From assembly GCA_903835145.1 (NCBI GenBank), contig CAILMA010000494.1:1-25746 (forward strand): a DNA stretch of 25,746 nt, in the 5' to 3' direction. Of this stretch, positions 1 to 8,300 are shown piece after piece (position 1 is the stretch's first letter; each line of letters starts with the position of its first letter). A program made the translations under genes and the position numbers. Origin of the DNA: an uncultured Bacteroidota bacterium (GTDB taxonomy: Bacteria; Bacteroidota; Bacteroidia; Chitinophagales; Chitinophagaceae). The notes beneath the pieces are model-generated. The model saw only the letters and a program-made list of their open reading frames with translations. It was not told where the DNA came from and did no database searches.

Positions 1-3000
1 CTCAGCGGCCACTATATCATCAGGAGGCATTGTTACCGGCGTAGCAGCTGGTACTACTACTATTTCTTATGTTGTCACTGGTTCAGGCGCTGGTGTCGCT
101 ACATATTCCGTTACTGTAAATCCTTTACCGGCTACTATTTCCGGCTCTGTTACTACAATTTGTATCGGCAGCACGGCAGTGTTTACAGATGCAACTTCTG
201 GTGGTACCTGGACTTCTGAATATACATATGTTGCCACTGTAAGCGGCAGCGGTACCACAGCCACTGTTGGTGGAGTTTCTACAGGTACTACATTACTAAG
301 TTATACGTTACCTACAGGTTGTTATACCACATTATACCTCACCGGTGCTCCTACGCCGACCGCGGGCACTATTTCAGGCGGTAGTACCGTATGTACTGGC
401 GGTACCACTACACTTACCAGCAGCGGCTTTGGTGGCAGCTGGAGTTCTGGCAGCACATCAGTAGCCACAGTTGGTTCATCAACAGGCATTGTTTATGGGG
501 TGTCCGCAGGTACTGCTGTTATTACGTATACTGTTACCAACAGCTGCGGAACCGCACGTGCTACTTATACCGTTACCGTTGCGGCCGGAGCATCTCCTGT
601 TGGTGGTATTATTCTTGGTTCGGCAACATTATGCCCGGGTACCGCAGATACGCTGCGTGACTCGTCTGGTACTACAGGTGGCACATGGACAAGCGGTACT
701 ATCTCTGTAGCGACTGTAACCTCTGCTGGTATTGTTCATGGCGTAGCCGCAGGTACATCAGTTATTACCTACACCGTTTCAACAAGTTGCGCTACCGCAA
801 CAGCTATGTTTACGGTAACAGTTGGTACAGGAGCATCTGCCGGCACCATTTCTGGTGCCACTGGTGTGTGCCTTGGGTCAACAACCACGCTCACTGACGC
901 CACAGGCGGCGGTACCTGGAGTTCAGGTTCATCGGCGGTAGCCACGGTTGATGCCGGAGGTGTAGTGTATCCGATAACATCAGGAACGGCAACAATATCA
1001 TATACAGTGACGGGTAGTTGCGGCACCGCATCGGCTACAAGAAGCATAGCAGTGGCTGTAGGTGCTGGTTACATTACCGGACCAACTGTTGTTTGTGTCG
1101 GTACTCATAGTACCCTTGCTGACAGTGCTGGTTCTACCGGAGGTATTTGGAGAACTGGCCCAGGCTCCGTGGCAACAATTACGTCAGCTGGTGTAATATA
1201 TGGAGTAGGCGTTGGTACAGCTATTGTTACTTATACTACTTTCGGAAGCACCTGTGGTACTTCAAGTGCCACTTATTCAGTTACTATCTCCACAACACCT
1301 ACTACAAGACCAATCAATGGCTCTACCATTGTTTGTACTGGTTCATCAATTACACTTACCGATAGTACTTCTGGTGGAGCCTGGACAAGTAGGTCGACAT
1401 CTATAGCTACTATTTCATCAGGTGGTGTGCTTACAGGTATTACAGTAGGCAGCGACTCAGTAATATATACCGTTACCAATACTTGCGGATCGGTTTCTAC
1501 TGCGCGGGTAATTACAGTGGGTGCTGGTCCATCTACCGGTGTCATTACTGGTTTGTCATCAGTTTGCGTGGGCTCTTACATTACGTTGTCCGATACCGCT
1601 GCTTCCGGCACATGGACTTCCGGTAGCATTTCGGTAGCTTCAGTTAGTACCTCAGGTGTGGTTACCGGCATCAGCAGCGGAACAGCTACAATATCTTATA
1701 CCAAAACTGCAAGTTGCGGTACTGCATCAGCAACAAAAGTTGTTACAGTGAATCCTCTGCCTTCAGCAGGTGCCATTACTGGTACCACATCGGTATGCGT
1801 TGGTAGTACTACCACGCTTACTGATGCATCTTCAGGCGGTACATGGACTTCAGGAAATACGTCGGTTGCAACCGTTATCTCTTCAACCGGATTGGTGACT
1901 GGCGTTGCAGTAGGCACTTCAAACATTACTTATACTGTTACTAATACCTGCGGCACAGCCTTCACCATTCTTCCGGTGTCTGTGGTGTCTTCGCCATCCG
2001 CTGGCTTTATTTCAGGTTTGTCAGCTGTTTGTACGGCTGCTACCATTAATTTATTAGATACAACTGCAACAGGTACTGGTACCTGGAGCAGCAGCAGTTC
2101 AAGTGTTGCCTCGGTAAATGCTTCAGGGGTAGTTCGCGGTAATGGTGTGGGTTCAGCTGTTATATCTTACACTGTTACAACAGGCTGCGGCACTGCAATA
2201 GCTACACGGACAGTTATTGTTACTACTTCCGCCTATGCAGGTATAGTTAATGGTGGTACTTCTCTTTGTGCTGGTACTACCCTTAATTTTAATGACACTA
2301 CCGGCACAGGCTATGGTACATGGGCTGTGAGCAACACGTCTATTGCCACTGTTGATGCAACAGGTATGCTTACCGGGGTTTCTTCGGGTTCAGTTAATAT
2401 TTCTTACACAGTGTCAAGTACCTGCGGTACAGCTTCAGCTACCAAGACAATTTCAGTTATTTCTGCGGCGGCAGGCGCAATTACTGGTGCAACAACAGTT
2501 TGTACTGGTGCAACAACATCGTTTACCGACGGCACAGCCGGTGGCGCATGGGCATCTGGCAGCACATCTATTGCTACTGTAAACTCAGGTGGTGTTGTAT
2601 ACGGTGTAGCAGCAGGCACGGCAACCATATCTTATACCGTTACCAATAGTTGTGGCACTGCAACTGCAACTAAAACGATTACTGTTCAGGCAGGTCCAGG
2701 TACACCCGCTACCATTGGCGGTCCTACAACTGTTTGTATTGGTTCAGCTATTACACTGACTGATGGCACTACTGGTGGCGCCTGGAGTACGGTGAATTCA
2801 AGCATTGCAACAATAAACGGCGCCGGTGTTTTAACCGGTGTTTCTGCTGGTGTAGATACTATTTATTATACAGTTAGCAATACCTGCGGCTCATCATCTA
2901 TCCATACTACGGTTACTGTTACCACCGGTCCTTCGGGTCCGGCTGCTATTACTGGTGTTACTTCAGTTTGTACGGGTGCAGCAACCAGCCTTGCCGATGC

Positions 3001-5068
3001 AACTTCAGGTGGTGCTTGGAGCAGCGTAAGCAGCTCAATAGCCACTGTTAATACAAGCGGTTCTGTGACTGGCGTTAGTGCTGGCACAACAACGATATCA
3101 TATACGGTTACCAATTCCTGCGGCATAGCTGCATCCACTATTACTGTTACTGTTAATCCTGCTCCGAGCGGTGGTACTATCAGCGGTTCTTCTACAGTTT
3201 GTACGGGCGTTACTACTACGTTTACAGATGGCGTTAGCGGTGGTATCTGGAGCAGTGCTAACAATGCAATAGCAACTGTTTCACCTACAGGTGTTGTGAC
3301 AGGTGTATCCTCAGGCTCAACCACAATTATATATACAGTAACTGGAACCTGTGGCACAGCAACAGCAACACGTTCTATTACGGTGAATCCTGGCCCTACG
3401 GTTGCAGCCATTACGGGTTCTTCAACAATATGCCCGGGTGTAACTACAACTTTTGCGGACGCTACGACTGGTGGTATCTGGACCAGTTCGGCAGCTTCAA
3501 TCGCAACAGTTTCGGCAACCGGTGTGGTAACAGGCGTTGCAGCAGGTGCATCAATTATTTCATACTCAGTTACGAACAGCTGTGGAACCGTCGTTGTGAC
3601 ACGTTCTGTAGCGGTAAGCCCTGGCGCTTCGGCTGGTGCAATAACAGGCCCTACAACAGTATGTACCGGGTCAACAACTTACCTTGCTGATACGGTTACT
3701 GGTGGTACCTGGACCAGCAGCAACCTTGCAATAGCTACGGTGAGCAGTTCAGGTGTTGTATCTGGCGTTACGGTAGGAACAGTTACTATTTCTTATAAAG
3801 TTGTTAACAGTTGTGGTACAGCACTCACAGCTACAGTTATGAGTGTTGGTGGTGCACCGGTTTCCGGCACTATCAGTGGCCCATCTGCACTTTGCGCTGG
3901 AACTACCATCACATTGAGCAGCACTGGTACCGGCGGTACATGGAACAGCAGCAACACGGCTGTGGCTACAGTATCCCCTGCGGGCGTTGTTTCTGGTGTT
4001 AGCGGTGGCACTGCAGTTATCACTTATTATGTGAGCAGCACTTGTGCAACTGCGGTATCAACTGCAACTATTACCGTTAGCCCTGCGGGTGTTGCCGGTA
4101 CTATTACCGGTCTCGCTACAGTTTGTCCGGGCGCATTTATTACACTTGCGACGTCGGGTGCAAGTGGTGGTACCTGGAGCAGCAGTAACATAGCAAGAGC
4201 CACTGTTACCAGTTCAGGCGCTGTTTATGGTGTTTCAATTGGTTCTTTAATCATAACCTACCAGATCAGTAATAGTTGTGGTACCACAACGGCTACCAAG
4301 ACGATAACAGTAAATCCTTTACCAGCCGTTTCTGCACTTACAGGCCCGTCGGCAGTTTGCGCAGGTTCTACAGTTACCTTTACCGATTCTATTACCGGTG
4401 CCGGCATAGGCTGGCTGAGCAGCAATACAACTATTGCGTCTGTTAGCTCAACTGGTGTTGTATCTGGATTGGCAATTGGTACTGCTACCATCACATACTT
4501 CCTGTCTAACAGTTGCGGTACAGCGCGCACAACCAAATCAATTACAGTAAATACTTTGTCAGCGGGTGCAATTACGGGCTCTTCAACAGTTGTTGCAGGT
4601 TCAGTCATGCTACTGGCTAACAGCGTAACCGGGGGTACATGGAGCAGCCAGAATATGACTGTTGCTACAGTAACTGCATTGGGCAGTGTAACAGGTGTAG
4701 CAGCAGGTGGTGATACAATTGTGTATACAATTACTAATAGTTGTGGGACTACAAGCGCGAAAAAAGGAATTACTGTAACAGCACATCGCGAAGAAGCTGG
4801 TGCTCCCGTTGCGGCTACACAAGCCGAACAAGCAGATAACATCAAGGTATATCCAAACCCATCTAATGGTACTTTTGTACTCGAGATACCAAATAACGCA
4901 GGCAACGCAACAATCTTAATCACAGACCTCAGCGGCAAAACCGTTGAGCAAAGGACCAGCGATGAAAATCTGTTGAATTTCGATATGTCGCAGTATGCAG
5001 CCGGGGTTTACTTGTTAACGATTAATAACCATGGCCAGATGAATTGCCGCAAGCTGGTGATACAATAG
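1..5068 (+). CDS. Giant BIG2-repeat T9SS surface protein A (5' end outside window)
   Basis: This reading frame is already open at the left edge, so the gene begins outside; a GTG at 179 falls inside a repeat and is not the start. The visible 1688 residues hold one partial and 20 complete units of about 77 residues. Each has a BIG2-like core: a 'TLTD..SGGTW' strand pair, then 'S.ATV...G.V.GV..GT..ISYTV' and 'SCGT....ITV'. A short linker (AHREEAG) leads to a type A T9SS sorting domain with YPNPSNG, DLSGK and YAAGVYLL motifs, ending KLVIQ. The family role, known in general, is Sec export followed by T9SS delivery and attachment to the outer surface; adhesion is inferred. Each complete unit carries two cysteines except the last, which lacks the first. 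A paralog lies 263 bases downstream. The ligand is unknown. The N-terminal domain cannot be seen but may resemble that of the paralog. Confidence 0.9.
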   Translation, partial: SAATISSGGIVTGVAAGTTTISYVVTGSGAGVATYSVTVNPLPATISGSVTTICIGSTAVFTDATSGGTWTSEYTYVATVSGSGTTATVGGVSTGTTLLSYTLPTGCYTTLYLTGAPTPTAGTISGGSTVCTGGTTTLTSSGFGGSWSSGSTSVATVGSSTGIVYGVSAGTAVITYTVTNSCGTARATYTVTVAAGASPVGGIILGSATLCPGTADTLRDSSGTTGGTWTSGTISVATVTSAGIVHGVAAGTSVITYTVSTSCATATAMFTVTVGTGASAGTISGATGVCLGSTTTLTDATGGGTWSSGSSAVATVDAGGVVYPITSGTATISYTVTGSCGTASATRSIAVAVGAGYITGPTVVCVGTHSTLADSAGSTGGIWRTGPGSVATITSAGVIYGVGVGTAIVTYTTFGSTCGTSSATYSVTISTTPTTRPINGSTIVCTGSSITLTDSTSGGAWTSRSTSIATISSGGVLTGITVGSDSVIYTVTNTCGSVSTARVITVGAGPSTGVITGLSSVCVGSYITLSDTAASGTWTSGSISVASVSTSGVVTGISSGTATISYTKTASCGTASATKVVTVNPLPSAGAITGTTSVCVGSTTTLTDASSGGTWTSGNTSVATVISSTGLVTGVAVGTSNITYTVTNTCGTAFTILPVSVVSSPSAGFISGLSAVCTAATINLLDTTATGTGTWSSSSSSVASVNASGVVRGNGVGSAVISYTVTTGCGTAIATRTVIVTTSAYAGIVNGGTSLCAGTTLNFNDTTGTGYGTWAVSNTSIATVDATGMLTGVSSGSVNISYTVSSTCGTASATKTISVISAAAGAITGATTVCTGATTSFTDGTAGGAWASGSTSIATVNSGGVVYGVAAGTATISYTVTNSCGTATATKTITVQAGPGTPATIGGPTTVCIGSAITLTDGTTGGAWSTVNSSIATINGAGVLTGVSAGVDTIYYTVSNTCGSSSIHTTVTVTTGPSGPAAITGVTSVCTGAATSLADATSGGAWSSVSSSIATVNTSGSVTGVSAGTTTISYTVTNSCGIAASTITVTVNPAPSGGTISGSSTVCTGVTTTFTDGVSGGIWSSANNAIATVSPTGVVTGVSSGSTTIIYTVTGTCGTATATRSITVNPGPTVAAITGSSTICPGVTTTFADATTGGIWTSSAASIATVSATGVVTGVAAGASIISYSVTNSCGTVVVTRSVAVSPGASAGAITGPTTVCTGSTTYLADTVTGGTWTSSNLAIATVSSSGVVSGVTVGTVTISYKVVNSCGTALTATVMSVGGAPVSGTISGPSALCAGTTITLSSTGTGGTWNSSNTAVATVSPAGVVSGVSGGTAVITYYVSSTCATAVSTATITVSPAGVAGTITGLATVCPGAFITLATSGASGGTWSSSNIARATVTSSGAVYGVSIGSLIITYQISNSCGTTTATKTITVNPLPAVSALTGPSAVCAGSTVTFTDSITGAGIGWLSSNTTIASVSSTGVVSGLAIGTATITYFLSNSCGTARTTKSITVNTLSAGAITGSSTVVAGSVMLLANSVTGGTWSSQNMTVATVTALGSVTGVAAGGDTIVYTITNSCGTTSAKKGITVTAHREEAGAPVAATQAEQADNIKVYPNPSNGTFVLEIPNNAGNATILITDLSGKTVEQRTSDENLLNFDMSQYAAGVYLLTINNHGQMNCRKLVIQ
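2..4780 (+). repeat. Tandem array of 20 complete plus 1 partial BIG2-like units (protein A)
   Basis: Units are about 225-240 bases long and diverged at DNA level, so they are best seen in the protein. The first cysteine sits in a 'VCxG' turn and the second in an 'SCGT' turn. All of complete units 1-20 have the second cysteine; units 1-19 have the first, and unit 20 has valine there (TVVAGS). The partial unit at the left edge has no second cysteine (its turn reads TGSGAG). Confidence 0.9.
4838..5065 (+). other. Type A T9SS C-terminal sorting domain (protein A)
   Basis: This is the Por_Secre_tail/TIGR04183-like domain. It opens with IKVYPNPSNGTF, continues with a central strand ending DLSGKTV, and closes with YAAGVYLLTI and KLVIQ. 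It is about 76 residues, the usual size. Such domains direct passage through the T9SS translocon and are normally removed on attachment. Confidence 0.9.
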
Positions 5069-5093
5069 TTTTTAAATATTTTCAGACTGAATG

Positions 5094-5125
5094 TGCGGAT
5101 ATTGTAACTCAATATCCGCATTTTC
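5094..5125 (+). terminator. Hairpin terminator after protein A
   Basis: An 11-base perfect stem (TGCGGATATTG with CAATATCCGCA) closes a five-base TAACT loop and is followed by TTTTC. It begins 25 bases after the stop codon. The stem arm TGCGGAT recurs in the terminator of the paralog at 10217-10254. Confidence 0.8.
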
Positions 5126-5272
5126 TTTATGTATGGACAAGCCAGATCATAAAAACGGCTAAAATTGCGGTGACAGTTTTGTTATTTCTATAATGCGGCT
5201 ACGTGATTATTAATTGAAAGTAAATAATTCCTCTTATTCTAACGATTTCTTCATTTTCAGTCAATTACATAC

Positions 5273-5303
5273 TTGGTTTTTCTGCGAAATAAGAATAATT
5301 TTA
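5273..5303 (+). promoter_or_regulatory. Candidate Bacteroidota promoter for protein B
   Basis: A TTG at 5273-5275 and TAATTTTA at 5296-5303 are 20 bases apart, which resembles the TTG / TAnnTTTG consensus except for the last base. It lies 28 bases ahead of the start codon, just after the terminator of the preceding gene. The region is AT-rich, so a chance match is possible. Confidence 0.3.
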
Positions 5304-5331
5304 CAATTCTATGTTCATTTAAAAACAGAAT

Positions 5332-8300
5332 ATGAAAAAGACATTTCTTATTTTACCTTTAATCCTGGGATTAGTTTACATCATTACAACCGGCTACAGT
5401 GGCGGGTATGCGGCCTCGACTGGTGCAGACCGAACGGGCGCCACAAGTTCCTCATCAGGCTGCGGCGGAAGCGGCTGTCACGGTAGTTCGGCAACATCAG
5501 CGATTGGGGTTACACTTTCGTTGATTGATTCTTCCGGCGCAACTGTTACCCGCTATACACCTGGGCGTCCTTATCACATCAAGGTTTCCGGTGTAAATAA
5601 CATTACCGGTTCGTCTACTTCTTTATCTAAGTTTGGTTTCATGCTTTCGGCTGTTGCTCTTTCCGGTTCCGGAACTTCTTCAGCGCATGATCTGGGTACA
5701 TTTGGTTCTTCCTTACCGACTTATTGCCAAAATACAACTATCAGCAGCTCACACCATGTAATTGAGCACAGCAGAGCTATTACTTCTACCACTGGTAGCG
5801 GTTCTGGTGGTGGAGCTACTACTTATGTTGAGCTTATCCCATGGACGGCACCTTCAGCAGGTTCGGGCAGCGTAAAACTGTATGCTGCACTTAATGCGGT
5901 TAACGCAGATGGTAGTGCAACCTCAACTGATAAATACAATGTTGGTTTTGATACCGTTTTCGAAGCAACAACATCTGGAATTCCTGCTATTACAGGTACG
6001 ACCACTGTTTGCGCGGGTTCTACAACTGCTTTAAGAGATTCTGTTACCGGCGGCTCGTGGAGCAGCGTAACAACGTCGGTTGCTACAGTTTCCGGTGATG
6101 GTACCGTATATGGCGTTAGCTCCGGTACATCTGTAATTTCTTATTCTACATCTTCAGGTACAGCAACAACAACTGTTACCGTTCTACCTCGTACTTATGT
6201 CGGTTCTATATCAGGAGCGACTTCGGTTTGTGCAGGGTCTACTATCACGCTCGTCGATAGTACTTCCGGCGGCACATGGAGTTCAAGTTCTTCGTCTATT
6301 GCCTCCGTTAGTTCGGGTGGTGTAGTTCGGGGTAATGCCGCCGGTACAGTTACCATTTCCTATTCTGTTTCCGGTACATGTGGTACTGCTGTAGCTACCC
6401 ATACTGTAACAGTAGGTGGTGCGCCTTATGTGGCTTCTATGTCAGGACCTTCATCAGTTTGTATTGGTTCATATGTTACGATGATCGATAGTACCAGTGG
6501 TGGTACATGGTCAGTTTCCCATCCAAGTATGGCAACAGTTACCTCAGGCGGTGTTGTATATGGTTTATCTACAGGTGTTGATACCATTAAATATACAGTT
6601 ACTTCTTCTTGCGGTACAACAGTAGTGAGCAGGCCAATTTCAGTTAATGCTGTTCCTTCTGCAGGCAGTATTGGTGGCCCGACTACCGTGTGTGTAGGCG
6701 GTATGATTACTATTACCGATTCTATAGCCGGCGGTTCCTGGAGTTCAAGTTCTCTTGCCATTGCTACCGTTGGCGCTTCAAGCGGTTCCGGTGCTTCAGT
6801 TTATGGCGTAAGTGTGGGTACCGACGTAATTACTTACACTGTTTCGAGCGGTGGGTGTTCCGGTATCGCAACGAGGACTATCACGGTTACAACGGGTTCT
6901 ACATCAGCGGGTACAATTTCAGGTTCATCAGGTGTTTGTATAGGTAATACTATCACGCTGGTGGATTCTATCACTGGTGGGGTATGGAGCACAGGTGCTT
7001 CATCGATTGCTACTGTAAATTCTGGGACTGGCGTTGTAACTGGTGTTTCGGCAGGTACGGTAATCATTACCTATGCAGTTACCGGAAGTTGCGGTACAGC
7101 TTTTTCAACTCATTCAGTTACGGTTATTACTCCTCCGAGTGCTGGTACTATTAGCGGTGCAACAACTGTTTGTGTTGGTTCTTCCGCGGTATTAGTTGAT
7201 TCTACAGTTTCGGGCGGCGTTACCTGGACCAGCAGCAACCCATCGGTTGCTACCGTTTCAGCAGGCGGTACAGTAATAGGCCTTTCTACAGGTTCTGTAA
7301 CAATCACTGTTACTGAGGGTACAACTTGCGGCTCCGCATTTGCCACTCATGCTATGACCGTGATAAGCACTCCATATGCTGGTTCCCTTTCCGGGCCATC
7401 TACAGTGTGCACAGGCAGCAGCATTACATTGACTGATTCTGTTACCGGTGGCTCATGGAGTAGTTCTAATACAAGCGTTGCCACAGTTGGTACAAGTTTT
7501 CTACAGGTATTCGGCGTTGCAGCAGGTACTTCAACTATAAGCTATGTTGTCAGCAACAGCTGTGGTACTGCAGTTGCCACAAAAATGATTACCGTTACAG
7601 GTGCAGCATCTGTAAGTGCTATTACCGGAACTTCTACAGTGTGCAGCAGTGCTACCATAGCACTTAGCGACGCCACCACAGGGGGCGTATGGACCAGCAG
7701 CAATGCTGGCGTCGCAACTGTAAATAGTTCTACCGGAATCGTATCTGGCGTTTCAGCCGGTAGCGTTACCATTTCTTATTCTGTTGCTGGTTCTTGCGGC
7801 ACAGGCGTTGCTACAAAGGCTATCACTGTAATATCTGCACCATTAGCAGGTAGCATTTCTGGTGCTTCTACAGTTTGTGCCGGTTCTTCAGTTACCTTCA
7901 GCGATTCTATATCAGGTGGTACCTGGTCTTCAAGTTCATCAATAGCTACTGTTAGTGGTTCTGGTGTTGTTTTCGGGCTCACAGCTGGTACAGCTACCAT
8001 TAGTTACGCTGTTACCAATAGCTGCGGTACTACCGTTGCTACGCACGCAATAGTGGTGAATCCGCTTCCCTCTACTCCAGCTGCTATCACTGGTTCGGCT
8101 ACTGCCTGCACTGGTGCTGTAACGACTCTTACAGATGCAACTGCCGGCGGTGTTTGGACCAGCTCTAACACTACAATCGCAACTGTGAATAGCACAGGTG
8201 GCGTTACTGGTGTTACTCCGGGCGGTGTTACTATTTCTTATACCGTAACAAATTCGTGCGGTTCTGCTTCTGTTATTTTAGCGTTATCAGTTAATCCTTC

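Noticed and set aside
179..181. GTG as the start of protein A
   Set aside because: The frame is open and codes for BIG2 repeat sequence all the way to base 2, so the gene begins outside the window.
2866..3411. Long antisense open frame (181 codons) inside the protein A repeats
   Set aside because: Its product simply mirrors the Gly/Thr/Val-rich repeat codons read backwards, giving Val/Pro-rich sequence with no known fold, and similar frames recur in every unit.
4258..4938. Antisense open frame of 226 codons
   Set aside because: Same cause: the sense codon bias leaves few stops on the other strand. It has no start context and crosses the linker into the sorting domain.
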